Origin: Pseudodesulfovibrio sediminis
Lineage (GTDB): Bacteria > Desulfobacterota > Desulfovibrionia > Desulfovibrionales > Desulfovibrionaceae
DNA length: 64,000 nucleotides
Direction: 5' to 3'
Assembly (NCBI RefSeq): GCF_020886695.1
Contig: NZ_AP024485.1
Span: 567,001 to 631,000, forward strand
Positions within the stretch are counted from its first letter, which is position 1. The number at the start of each line of letters is the position of its first letter. This document shows, piece after piece, positions 53,193 to 60,569 of this stretch. Both the position numbers and the translations under genes were made by a program. A model generated the notes under the pieces. That model made no database searches. It worked only from the letters and a program-made list of their open reading frames with translations, and was not told the DNA's origin.

Positions 53193-53711
53193 TTAATCGT
53201 CGAATTCTTTGAATATGCGATAGGGCACGAAGTGATTGATTTGAACACAGAAGTCTTTCCACTTCTTGTATTCTGGATACTCCAATTTCGTTGGATCATA
53301 TGACGGAAAATCAACGAAAACAGGCGACAATTTGGAATGCGGTTCTAGCATTTCTAAATCCTCGTCATAGCACTCCCACTCAGACTGAACATCAAAGCGT
53401 TGTAGCCCTTCTTCTGTTTCCCAATAGACAAAGCGATCTTCCAGAGCTGGAGACAAATCTCGTTCAAGTGGATTTGTCACTTCTCTTGTTGGCTTGTAGG
53501 GATTCGCACTTTCACCGTTAGGTGGGCGTGAATTGGGAAAAGGTTTGTCTTTTAGGATAAAATTATGGCGCCTATGACTATCCGTTACTTTGGATTTATT
53601 CTGCTTTGTCTTTCTTGGAAACAGCTCGTCACCATCCCCAAAAGTAAGAAAATTTAAAAACAAACAAGCGCCCACTCCCAGCAAAAAAAGAAATGGTTGC
53701 CACCATTCCAT
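53193..53711 (-). CDS. Membrane-anchored protein of unknown function (cargo unit)
   Basis: Encodes 172 residues. One N-terminal membrane segment (QPFLFLLGVGACLFLNFLTF) is followed by a hydrophilic, Pro/Glu/Tyr-rich domain with no known motif. It is coupled to the lipoprotein gene upstream (TAATG). Oriented against the neighbouring plus-strand early operon, as expected for a lysogenic cargo unit. Candidate superinfection-exclusion or surface-modifying protein; not recognised by sequence. Confidence 0.62.
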   Translation of the reverse strand: MEWWQPFLFLLGVGACLFLNFLTFGDGDELFPRKTKQNKSKVTDSHRRHNFILKDKPFPNSRPPNGESANPYKPTREVTNPLERDLSPALEDRFVYWETEEGLQRFDVQSEWECYDEDLEMLEPHSKLSPVFVDFPSYDPTKLEYPEYKKWKDFCVQINHFVPYRIFKEFDD

Positions 53712-54082
53712 TATTTGGGACTTCCATCTTCATTGCAGTACATCAAGAAAGCACTTGTTAATCCCCTGTCATAGGCCACTTTAAAAGAATTACACGCTTC
53801 TTTTTTATTGCCGTTATGAAGATTAATTCTCCCATGCCAAAAAGCGGGAAAAGGATTGTTCGGGACCTGTTGACTGGCTTTGTCGCAGACATCAAGACAC
53901 AAACTACCAGCATTCTGAGCTATCGGCCCCCTTGGGTTAAGGTACATTTTTGCAAACAATTCACATTTACGAACCTTTTCATAATCTGTTTTACAGTTAG
54001 CCAGCACTTTTTCGCCTCTACTCGCACACCCTGCACCAATCAGCAGAGCAAAAGTCACCAGCACCAACACAAAATTTCGCAT
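53711..54082 (-). CDS. Small lipoprotein (cargo unit)
   Basis: Encodes 123 residues from the ATG at 54080-54082 (GGAG upstream; an ATG four codons earlier lacks a site). The signal peptide ends in lipobox LIGAGC. The mature part has six further cysteines and looks like a short Sel1/TPR-like helical repeat (NNPFPAFWHGRINLHNGNKK, ACNSFKVAYDRG). Cotranscribed with the membrane protein. Likely expressed in the lysogen. Confidence 0.68.
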   Translation of the reverse strand: MRNFVLVLVTFALLIGAGCASRGEKVLANCKTDYEKVRKCELFAKMYLNPRGPIAQNAGSLCLDVCDKASQQVPNNPFPAFWHGRINLHNGNKKEACNSFKVAYDRGLTSAFLMYCNEDGSPK

Positions 54083-54186
54083 GAGAGTCTCCATATTGAT
54101 TGAGTTTGTCCTCTTTCGATATCAGACCGCCTCTATTTGTTCAACATACCTGCTTTTCCTCCGTAGAGCAGGACAAACCAAGGCCC

Positions 54187-54222
54187 GGCCGGGAGCGGTG
54201 CATTCCCTGTCCGCTCCCGGCC
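54187..54222. repeat. 12-bp perfect inverted repeat in the early-gene leader
   Basis: GGCCGGGAGCGG and CCGCTCCCGGCC flank a 12-base loop, 15 bases before the first plus-strand early gene. A terminator is unlikely (the following run is A, not T). Probably a leader RNA structure. Confidence 0.6.
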
Positions 54223-54237
54223 AAAAGGAAAAAGACC

Positions 54238-54708
54238 ATGGCAACCTGCAAGCATAAACCGTGCGCGGTTCTCCCCAAGTTCAAGGGGGAATCAGGCACC
54301 CTGAAAACATCGTTCTACCCCGCAGAACTGTGGGAAGACGAACACGGCGGAATGCCCGGCATGTACCGCGTCATGATCGGCGACAAGTGGCACACCCGCG
54401 AGGGCGAAAGCGTGAGCTTTTTTACTCTGGAAGGAATTTCCCGGCTGATACTCCTCCACCTGACCAAGGGCATGGGCGTCGAACCTGAACCACTCGGCGT
54501 CCTGCCCGACACCGCTCTGAAAACCCCGGTGCGCTACTGGCCCCAGAGCCGGACACAGCCACTGCACAGCTATACTAAATCCGTCCCGTTTACCGATTCT
54601 CACGGCGAATGGCGGGTCTGGATTTACTACAGGGATAACCCGGTCCTGCTGGCCGAACTCGAATACTGTGACGACCCACGAAAGGAGCAGAACAATGGAC
54701 AAGGATAA
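54238..54708 (+). CDS. Phage early protein of unknown function (156 residues)
   Basis: Starts at the ATG at 54238, preceded by AAAAGGAA; the frame is open for 46 codons upstream, but these run through the hairpin and are not protein-like. A beta-rich sequence with MYRVMIGDKWHTREGESVSF and WRVWIYYRDNPVLLAELEY. First gene of the rightward early operon. Confidence 0.6.
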   Translation: MATCKHKPCAVLPKFKGESGTLKTSFYPAELWEDEHGGMPGMYRVMIGDKWHTREGESVSFFTLEGISRLILLHLTKGMGVEPEPLGVLPDTALKTPVRYWPQSRTQPLHSYTKSVPFTDSHGEWRVWIYYRDNPVLLAELEYCDDPRKEQNNGQG

Positions 54709-55015
54709 AAACGCCCCCCTCCGCCGCCTGTGCGAAGCCATGGGTGCCACGGATCACATTGACCTCGCTGGCAAGCTCGACCTGTCCCGGATCACCCCGG
54801 CATACATCCGGCAAAAAGGCATCCCCTACAAGTGGCTCGTCATAGCTGCCAAGCGCGGATACCACCCCGACTGGATAGAAAAAGGAGTCAGCCCCAAATA
54901 CCTGATTCCCTCAGACTACCCGACCTTCGGCGAATACCCCCGAGTAAGAGTAGGCATTCCTGCCCACCCCCGCTGCCCAAACAGCGGCCCGGCAGAAGGC
55001 ATCGTAGACGTATAA
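54695..55015 (+). CDS. CI-type HTH protein without a peptidase domain
   Basis: Encodes 106 residues from the ATG at 54695 (GGAG upstream). LRRLCEAMGATDHIDLAGKL, then IRQKGIPYKWLVIAAKRGYH and a DWIEKG ending form the phage CI-repressor helix-turn-helix domain. The C-terminal LexA-like peptidase half is absent. It overlaps the preceding gene by 14 bp. Not next to the operators, so it may be an early regulator and not the prophage repressor. Confidence 0.65.
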   Translation: MDKDKNAPLRRLCEAMGATDHIDLAGKLDLSRITPAYIRQKGIPYKWLVIAAKRGYHPDWIEKGVSPKYLIPSDYPTFGEYPRVRVGIPAHPRCPNSGPAEGIVDV

Positions 55016-55027
55016 CCATCCCTGGAC

Positions 55028-55069
55028 ACTGCGCGGCCAGCCAACACCCCGGATAACTGGCCGCGCAGT
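55028..55069. repeat. 13-bp perfect inverted repeat after the CI-type gene
   Basis: ACTGCGCGGCCAG and CTGGCCGCGCAGT flank a 16-base loop about 12 bases after the stop codon. GC-rich stem with no T tract. Confidence 0.7.
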
Positions 55070-55080
55070 CAAAGCCAATT

Positions 55081-55167
55081 TTCGAGGATCGTCCTCGAAC
55101 CCAAATGGCCGGGAGCCACATGTGTGGCAAGGACCGTTATTGAGAGTCCTGATCATCCCGGCCATTT
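55081..55167. repeat. Cluster of three further hairpins in the early operon
   Basis: TTCGAGGA/TCCTCGAA (55081-55099), GCCACA/TGTGGC (55116-55129) and an enclosing 12-bp pair AAATGGCCGGGA/TCCCGGCCATTT (55104-55115 and 55156-55167). The region 55016-55192 has no convincing gene and looks like a structured RNA or processing site. Confidence 0.6.
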
Positions 55168-55192
55168 ACCAAATTTCTAGGAGTAGTCAGAC

Positions 55193-55432
55193 ATGACAAA
55201 AGCAGAATTGATATCCGCTCTTGAGGGATTCCCGGACACTTATGATGTGCGCGTGTTCGCCACAATCTACTGTCCTCACGCCGATGACGTACGGTGCTGC
55301 GATCATGACGGAATCAACATCGGACACACCAAGCATTCGAGGGGCATTTTCACCCCGTGGGGAAGTGTGTTGAAGGCTGTTAGCAGTGACGACCGAGGAA
55401 CGGCTGTTCTGCTCGAAACAACAATCAGATGA
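55193..55432 (+). CDS. Small phage early protein (79 residues)
   Basis: MTKAELISALEGFPDTYDVR begins a helix typical of small phage proteins that modify host complexes; two Cys/His clusters follow (YCPHADDVRCCDHDG), which could bind metal. CTAGGAG lies 10 bases upstream. Function unknown. Confidence 0.58.
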   Translation: MTKAELISALEGFPDTYDVRVFATIYCPHADDVRCCDHDGINIGHTKHSRGIFTPWGSVLKAVSSDDRGTAVLLETTIR

Positions 55433-55450
55433 TGAGAGGTAGGTGGCGAA

Positions 55451-55681
55451 ATGGAATTTCCCGACACCAGCGTAAGCGACAACGTTCATGTTGCGTCTGA
55501 GATAGTTCGTGCCCTGGATGCGCTTGCCAATCCTGCAAGCCCACACCGTGACGGATACGCAAGAGTCATTCGCAAGGCCGAAGCCGACTACGACAAGGCG
55601 CAGGCCAGCGGATTCGACAATTCAACTTGTGCCTTCATCATGAAGCAACAGGTTGTGATTCAAATCTTAGAAGAGAATTAA
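55451..55681 (+). CDS. Small phage early protein (76 residues)
   Basis: Acidic, helical product (NVHVASEIVRALDALANPAS). AGGTAGGTGG precedes the ATG. Separated by 18 bases from the upstream gene in a run of small genes. No family recognised. Confidence 0.55.
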   Translation: MEFPDTSVSDNVHVASEIVRALDALANPASPHRDGYARVIRKAEADYDKAQASGFDNSTCAFIMKQQVVIQILEEN

Positions 55682-55694
55682 AGGAAGGCAGACG

Positions 55695-55973
55695 ATGAAT
55701 AAACTCACCCCAAAGCAAATGGCCGAAACGATCCGCAAGGGCGACCCTCTTGGCCCAGACTTTTTGAAGAAGGTCGCCGATACCCTTGATGGAGTTGGAT
55801 ACCAGCAGTTTTTGAGATTGCGCGATGAGAACGCCACCCTCAAAGGCGAACTCGCGGCCATAAAGAGTGACACGACTGTCACCCCGTCAATGTCAAACGG
55901 CATAGCGTGGTGCGAATGTCCCGCATGCGAGTACAATTTTATGCTCGGTAATATCGAAGAGAATGGAGGGTAG
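55695..55973 (+). CDS. Small phage early protein with CxCxxC motif (92 residues)
   Basis: Helical N-terminus (KLTPKQMAETIRKGDPLG), a possible coiled coil (LRDENATLKGELAAIK), and a C-terminal CECPAC that may bind zinc. AAGGAAGG precedes the ATG. Its stop abuts the next gene's ribosome-binding site. Confidence 0.55.
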   Translation: MNKLTPKQMAETIRKGDPLGPDFLKKVADTLDGVGYQQFLRLRDENATLKGELAAIKSDTTVTPSMSNGIAWCECPACEYNFMLGNIEENGG

Positions 55974-55974
55974 T

Positions 55975-56382
55975 ATGGCAAAGCGCGAACTCACGGTCAT
56001 GTGGGAAGGGGAAAACCCCAACAAAGACCGCAAATCCCAATCTCTGGCGGATGAACCGAGCAAGGTCCGCGTCCTTGATCTTCTCGACGTCTTCCATGAC
56101 GGACGCTTTGCCACCGTCATGGTCGAGGGATTGATTGAAGACAACAACGGGATCAACGAGGGATGGAATCCAAACTACGGTGAACGTGTAGCGGTCAAGC
56201 TTCTCCTTGATGAAGTAATGAGGCTTGAAGACCTTCTCTCCCGCGTTGCCGATGTCGCTACTGGCGGCAAGCTGTCCAAGACGAACTACGACATGGACAC
56301 ATACCGCGAAGCCATCCACGAACACCTTTGCAACGAGCGCAAGGATGCCTTCAATGAAGGTCTGTCCACGCTCGGCGCGTAA
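55975..56382 (+). CDS. Phage early protein of unknown function (135 residues)
   Basis: Starts at the ATG at 55975 after GGAGGG; the frame runs four codons further upstream into the previous gene. Charged, with N-terminal KRELTVMWEGENPNKDRKSQ and C-terminal helices. No motif recognised. Confidence 0.55.
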   Translation: MAKRELTVMWEGENPNKDRKSQSLADEPSKVRVLDLLDVFHDGRFATVMVEGLIEDNNGINEGWNPNYGERVAVKLLLDEVMRLEDLLSRVADVATGGKLSKTNYDMDTYREAIHEHLCNERKDAFNEGLSTLGA

Positions 56383-56407
56383 CCTGTTTGATAGTAGGTA
56401 GCGCAAA

Positions 56408-56974
56408 ATGAAAGACGATCAGAAAGACTATTTCGGGCTGACCTTGGCCGAGTTTAAAGAGGCTGTGCATGACTTTCAGAATGGCCCTTGCTCTGAATAC
56501 TCGTATGAGGCCAGTACACTGAGATTCGACACTATCGACGGCGAATGGGACGGCTATCAGGCTACAATTATCTTTACGGCAGAACCTTGGTATCACCAGA
56601 AGTACGCAATTGAAATCCATTCAACCGCAGAAGGCGTCCGCATTTGCTGCGGTGAGGAATGCTATCTGGAATGTGATTCTGCCGGGCTGTTCACCTACCT
56701 TTACCATGAGGCTGCCGAACTCGCAGAGAAGCGGGAAAAGGCAAACAAATATCTTCGCAAAGCGTACCGCTATCAACGAGCGTCTATGCGGCTTGCCGCT
56801 GCCCTTGTCGGCCCAACCGCTCAAGCGACCGACTTAGCGTCCAGAATTGGAGAAAATGCCAAGGTTCGTTACCACATCACGCGCCGACTGTGCGACCGGA
56901 TTATAACCAAGCTCAACTTGTGCAACCAGAGAGCCAAGGGCGCGTTTGAAGACGCGGCAACGTATTCAAAATAG
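56408..56974 (+). CDS. Phage early protein of unknown function (188 residues)
   Basis: A beta-rich first half (YEASTLRFDTIDGEWDGYQA), a CCGEECYLEC segment, and a long basic helical tail with Ala/Arg/Lys (AELAEKREKANKYLRKAYR). The Shine-Dalgarno is weak (GTAGGTAG). The tail could bind nucleic acid. Not recognised. Confidence 0.52.
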   Translation: MKDDQKDYFGLTLAEFKEAVHDFQNGPCSEYSYEASTLRFDTIDGEWDGYQATIIFTAEPWYHQKYAIEIHSTAEGVRICCGEECYLECDSAGLFTYLYHEAAELAEKREKANKYLRKAYRYQRASMRLAAALVGPTAQATDLASRIGENAKVRYHITRRLCDRIITKLNLCNQRAKGAFEDAATYSK

Positions 56975-56983
56975 GCAGACGAA

Positions 56984-57973
56984 ATGACACAAGACGTAAT
57001 CACAGCCCACGAATATGCCGAGCGCATTGCATGGCCCCTTGAACGCAAGATCAAGGAATCATGGGAGCGCATTGCGGCATGGGTTTCCTATTGGGGCAAA
57101 GAGGCGTCGCTGTCTTTCTCAGGCGGTTGGGATAGCACCGTGTTGTTACATCTTGCCCGGACCTGCCCCCATATCGACGGCCATGCGCTGCCTGTTTACT
57201 TCGCGGACACCGGAACCGAATACCCGGATATACGCAAGTTCGTGAAGTCTACCCCCGGCGTTACATGGGTACGCCCAAAAATGAAGTTTCATGAAGTCAT
57301 AGGCAAGTATGGATACCCGGTTGTTTCCAAGCGTGTGGCGCAATATGTGGGTGAAGTCCAACGGGCCAATACCGCACAGATAGTACGCCTTCGCACAACT
57401 GGCTGGCGAGAAAACGGGACTCATTCCCCCATGAGTACAATCCCCCAAAAGTGGCAATTCCTCATAGGTGCGCCGTTCAAGGTTTCTGACAAGTGCTGCG
57501 ACAAGATCAAGAAAGCCGCCATGAAAGGCACGGGCCATGCTTTGGTTGGTGTTCGTGCTGCCGAAGCCAAGAACCGGGAGAAGGTGTACCTGCAATACGG
57601 TTGCAACGCATTTGATATTGACCGGCCCCGTTCATGGCCAATGGCGTTTTGGACGGATGAAGATGTACGCGAATATACCGCCGTCCATAACCTTGAATAC
57701 TGCCCCATCTATGATCTTGGCTACCACCGCACCGGGTGCTTTCCGTGTGCCTTCGGCGTCCACCTGGAGCCGTGGCCCAACCGTTTCCAACTAATGCAAA
57801 AGACCCACCCTCGTTTGTGGAACCTCTGCATGGACCGCTACGGCTTCCAGATGGTTTTCGAATTCATGAACGAATGGCTGCCAGCCAAACAACAAATTTC
57901 ATTCCATTGGTCCGATTACACGGCCAGGGAAGCGAGAAAGCACCAACAAGCAGAACTGCCGATGGCAGTCTGA
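56984..57973 (+). CDS. PAPS-reductase/ATP-pyrophosphatase family protein
   Basis: Encodes 329 residues. The ATP-pyrophosphatase P-loop SGGWDS lies at about 46-51. VYFADTGTEYPDIRKFV, the double cysteine in SDKCCDKIKK, GVRAAEAKNR and the late GCFPCAFG are shared with phage- and DndC-type members of the adenosine-phosphosulfate family. It probably activates a substrate as adenylate or reduces/transfers sulfur. No dnd-type partners are nearby, so a nucleic-acid-sulfur role is only a guess. Confidence 0.75.
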   Translation: MTQDVITAHEYAERIAWPLERKIKESWERIAAWVSYWGKEASLSFSGGWDSTVLLHLARTCPHIDGHALPVYFADTGTEYPDIRKFVKSTPGVTWVRPKMKFHEVIGKYGYPVVSKRVAQYVGEVQRANTAQIVRLRTTGWRENGTHSPMSTIPQKWQFLIGAPFKVSDKCCDKIKKAAMKGTGHALVGVRAAEAKNREKVYLQYGCNAFDIDRPRSWPMAFWTDEDVREYTAVHNLEYCPIYDLGYHRTGCFPCAFGVHLEPWPNRFQLMQKTHPRLWNLCMDRYGFQMVFEFMNEWLPAKQQISFHWSDYTAREARKHQQAELPMAV

Positions 57974-57976
57974 GAA

Positions 57977-59122
57977 TCAGCAGAACCACGGGGATAAACA
58001 ATGAAAAAGAGAAACTTCTTCCGGCTTTCCAATGCCCAAAATGAACATGCGACATGCCAGTGCGATGAAGGCCAGGAGGCCGAAACCAAGAGTGACATGA
58101 AATTCGATAATGAATTTTTTGACAATGAAGCTTTGATGCTGGTTGAACTTCTTGGTCAAGTGGATCAGAAGAGGCTCTTTCATTTTGATCTGTTCAAGGT
58201 TTTTATTTACCAGCTCCATGTCGGTTGTCTCAGCCTTCAGGAGGCTGCGCACGTCATCCAAGGTCGAGTGGATATCCGCATAGGCCGTGTGCTGTTCAAC
58301 CACGGGTTGTTCCATCTTTCGGTTTGCCTTTTCGCCAAGAGCGCGACTGTTACTTTGCTGAATACTCTGACCAGCCCTAGCAAACCCACCTCTGTCCTGA
58401 ACCTTTTTCAGAATAGCTTCCCCCACTCCGGTCCTTCGCAGCTTCCATTTTTGAAATGTCTCCCAGCCCGTGAGGTAGAGTGTGACCATGAAATAGACGG
58501 TGGCAACCATAGTTCCTACATAGAGCCAGATTTCGTTGCCATCTTTGAGCTTAAACCCCAATGGCTTGAATTGAGCTATATCCAAAAGTCCCACCGCGAG
58601 AACGAAAGACAACACTATCAGAATGATCAAATTGCGTTTCGCTTTGAGCGCCTGTTCGGTCAACTCAATGAACGGTTCCTCCACTATCTGCTGTGTGTTG
58701 TCGAGATATATGGTATCTCGCTGCTGCTCAACCGAGAGCGGTCGGGCCAGTTTCTCCATTGCCTGAAGGGAAGGGAAACAGGTCTTTTTGAGATTGGCTT
58801 CCCACAGATCGGCACCATCCAGGATGAGAGGGCTGTCTTTACCATCAAGAAAGACGGTTTTTGCCAAATCAACCTCCCACAAGACAACATTGCTTACATC
58901 CGCCCCAATTAAATGCGCGTTTTGCAACGATGCACCCCAAAGATTCGCACCATGGAGGTCCGCATGTTGGAGGTTAGCCCCCTTGAGGTCCGCCCCCTTG
59001 AGGTTCGCTCCTTGAAGGATCGCCCCTTGAAAATCCGGCGTTACTTTCGGATTGTCCTCCCTCCATTGATTCCAGACCTCAATGCCTTGCTTCAGTATTT
59101 TAAGATGTTCAGAATTTGCCAT
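57977..59122 (-). CDS. Pentapeptide-repeat membrane protein (cargo gene)
   Basis: Encodes 381 residues from the ATG at 59120-59122 (GGAGG upstream). Residues about 30-110 are pentapeptide repeats of the A(N/D)LxG type, forming a right-handed beta-helix. Four membrane helices are visible: two near 165-185 and 205-228, and two at the C-terminus. A Gln/Lys-rich coiled-coil segment lies between them. It is coded opposite to the surrounding early genes, which indicates a separately expressed cargo gene. A 303-codon antisense frame is a shadow. Confidence 0.75.
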   Translation of the reverse strand: MANSEHLKILKQGIEVWNQWREDNPKVTPDFQGAILQGANLKGADLKGANLQHADLHGANLWGASLQNAHLIGADVSNVVLWEVDLAKTVFLDGKDSPLILDGADLWEANLKKTCFPSLQAMEKLARPLSVEQQRDTIYLDNTQQIVEEPFIELTEQALKAKRNLIILIVLSFVLAVGLLDIAQFKPLGFKLKDGNEIWLYVGTMVATVYFMVTLYLTGWETFQKWKLRRTGVGEAILKKVQDRGGFARAGQSIQQSNSRALGEKANRKMEQPVVEQHTAYADIHSTLDDVRSLLKAETTDMELVNKNLEQIKMKEPLLIHLTKKFNQHQSFIVKKFIIEFHVTLGFGLLAFIALACRMFILGIGKPEEVSLFHCLSPWFC

Positions 59123-59246
59123 GGGGAAGTCCTCCAACGTGAGTGTGAAATAGGAAAAGCGATTTTCAAGCAGAATGCGTTGGAGTCGATGAGAATGTCA
59201 ACCAGCCAAGCCATATAGGCCGTAGAACTCAGCATAAGGGGGCAAC

Positions 59247-59444
59247 GTGAAAAGCTATGAATACCGTCAAGAGGTTGAGCGCAAAATCAAAGATAAGCAG
59301 ATGCGAGAAAAGATTGCTCTGCTCGAGGAGGCTTTTGCCCACAAAGATGGGGCATTGTCGTGTGCGACTTCCGACCCGAAAGTATCAAAACTTTACTCTG
59401 ACAGAGCCGACGAATTGCGCGAGGCCGCAAGAGTAATCAACTGA
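59247..59444 (+). CDS. Small phage early protein (65 residues)
   Basis: Highly charged, helical product (YEYRQEVERKIKDKQMREKI, then LYSDRADELREAARV). A GGGGG run lies upstream of the ATG. It opens a run of small genes leading to xis-int. Unknown function. Confidence 0.55.
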   Translation: MKSYEYRQEVERKIKDKQMREKIALLEEAFAHKDGALSCATSDPKVSKLYSDRADELREAARVIN

Positions 59445-59445
59445 C

Positions 59446-59670
59446 ATGAGAAAACCTTACATGAACGGTCCCGGCCTTAACCTCGAATGGGAGGAAGTGA
59501 TGCCTTACGAAAATGAAGATGTACGTTGCCCAGTTTGTGGTCGCTACTATGACTCAGCGAGAATGACTGTTGACGAGCAGGGGCGTGATATCTGCGAGGT
59601 TTGTGAAGAGGCCGAGCAGATAGAGTTTATCCAAACTGATACTACCAACCTGGAGAAAACCAATGAATGA
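59446..59670 (+). CDS. Small zinc-ribbon protein (74 residues)
   Basis: Two CxxC knuckles (RCPVCGRYY and CEVCEEAEQ) separated by about 20 residues form a probable zinc ribbon. Starts two bases after the preceding stop; an inner ATG four codons later is possible. Common among phage early proteins that contact DNA or RNA polymerase. Confidence 0.6.
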   Translation: MRKPYMNGPGLNLEWEEVMPYENEDVRCPVCGRYYDSARMTVDEQGRDICEVCEEAEQIEFIQTDTTNLEKTNE

Positions 59671-59878
59671 GTGGAAAGTCCCAGACGGAGCGAAGCCTTT
59701 TCAGTGGGCTATAGTCGTCAATGGCAACGTCTGCCCCTGGCGCAAGGGACACTCTTGCTCATGTGACACCGAACACCTCAACCCTTCCGGCAAATGCTCC
59801 TATGAGAACTGCCCGGTGAAGGTCGACGAGGTGTTTCCAGAAAAGTCGCAGAATATGAACAACTCGGAGGAAAAATGA
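59663..59878 (+). CDS. Small cysteine-rich phage protein (71 residues)
   Basis: MNEWKVPDGAKPFQWAIVVN is followed by several cysteines (VCPWRKGHSCSCDTEH, KCSYENCPVK) that may bind metal. It overlaps the previous gene by 8 bp and the next by 4 (ATGA). Confidence 0.58.
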   Translation: MNEWKVPDGAKPFQWAIVVNGNVCPWRKGHSCSCDTEHLNPSGKCSYENCPVKVDEVFPEKSQNMNNSEEK

Positions 59879-60159
59879 AATTAGCAGCAATTGTCTTGGC
59901 TATGGCCCTGACGCTCGGCCCATGTCTGTCCGCAGTGCAGGCGATGGAGTCAAACACTCACGCCTATCTCGCTGCGCTTACTTTGCTCAAGGTGATGCCC
60001 CCCGTTGAGCGACAGGCTGCCGGGACCGAATTGGTCGAGGCGTGGTGCTCGGGTGATAAAAAGGGATTCTACGAGGCTTGGGTCAAGGTCATGCGAGCCT
60101 ACGACAACCACATTCTTCAAATCCGCACCAATAAGGCATCACCAGACAATGCCCGTTAA
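59875..60159 (+). CDS. Small secreted protein (94 residues)
   Basis: A clear signal peptide (about 1-23, KLAAIVLAMALTLGPCLSAV, cleavage after QA) precedes a helical mature part of about 70 residues with a single cysteine. A secreted protein among early regulatory genes is unusual. Role unknown; may act in the periplasm on superinfecting phages or on lysis. Confidence 0.6.
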   Translation: MKLAAIVLAMALTLGPCLSAVQAMESNTHAYLAALTLLKVMPPVERQAAGTELVEAWCSGDKKGFYEAWVKVMRAYDNHILQIRTNKASPDNAR

Positions 60160-60301
60160 GTGTAGTGGCTGTGATTTTTTGGAGGCAGATGAGGGCGGCC
60201 ATGGACACCCTGGCTTTAGATGGTGTCGCTACACCGGCAAGCCGGAGCTGATCACATGGTGCTTTGTTTGTCCAAAAAACAAAAATCTTCAGACGACGTG
60301 A
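60149..60301 (+). CDS. Small zinc-finger-like protein (50 residues)
   Basis: Product begins MPVKCSGCDFLEADEGGHGH and has a second cysteine pair (WCFVCPKN), giving two CxxC sites about 35 residues apart. The start codon overlaps the end of the secreted-protein gene by 11 bp. No strong ribosome-binding site was seen, so translational coupling is assumed. Confidence 0.55.
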   Translation: MPVKCSGCDFLEADEGGHGHPGFRWCRYTGKPELITWCFVCPKNKNLQTT

Positions 60302-60344
60302 ACAACAAAGACAAATAAATAATCCTACGAGCGTCAAGGTTAGC

Positions 60345-60569
60345 ATGAATCGACAATGGATCACTCCGGCAAAAGCTGCCGAATTTTACGATGTACACCC
60401 CAAATCACTGGCCAGATGGGCTGATGGTGGAAAGGTGGAAGTGCGTAAAACGCCGGGGGGCCATCGTCGTTATTCAGTTGAATCGCTTGAGAAAGCTCTT
60501 GGTATTGAACAAATTCAAATCGATGTAGATCGGGCCGCGATACGGGCGGCCTTGCGAGGGGCGGCATGA
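60345..60569 (+). CDS. Excisionase (MerR-type HTH)
   Basis: Encodes 74 residues from the ATG at 60345; the frame is open upstream without family likeness. ITPAKAAEFYDVHPKSLARW followed by GKVEVRKTPGGHRRYSVESL is the winged helix-turn-helix of MerR/Xis-type recombination directionality factors. It overlaps the integrase start (ATGA), a normal xis-int arrangement. Confidence 0.78.
   Translation: MNRQWITPAKAAEFYDVHPKSLARWADGGKVEVRKTPGGHRRYSVESLEKALGIEQIQIDVDRAAIRAALRGAA

Noticed and set aside
53069-53314. 81-codon minus-strand frame in the control region
   Set aside because: Begins inside the membrane-protein gene, has no Shine-Dalgarno and ends within operator O3.
54911-55165. 84-codon minus-strand frame with a CxxC segment
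   Set aside because: Overlaps the CI-type gene and the hairpin cluster, no ribosome-binding site; the cysteine pair is probably chance.
58001-58912. 303-codon plus-strand frame opposite the pentapeptide-repeat gene
   Set aside because: Composition is not protein-like, while the minus strand shows clear pentapeptide repeats, membrane helices and a good ribosome-binding site.
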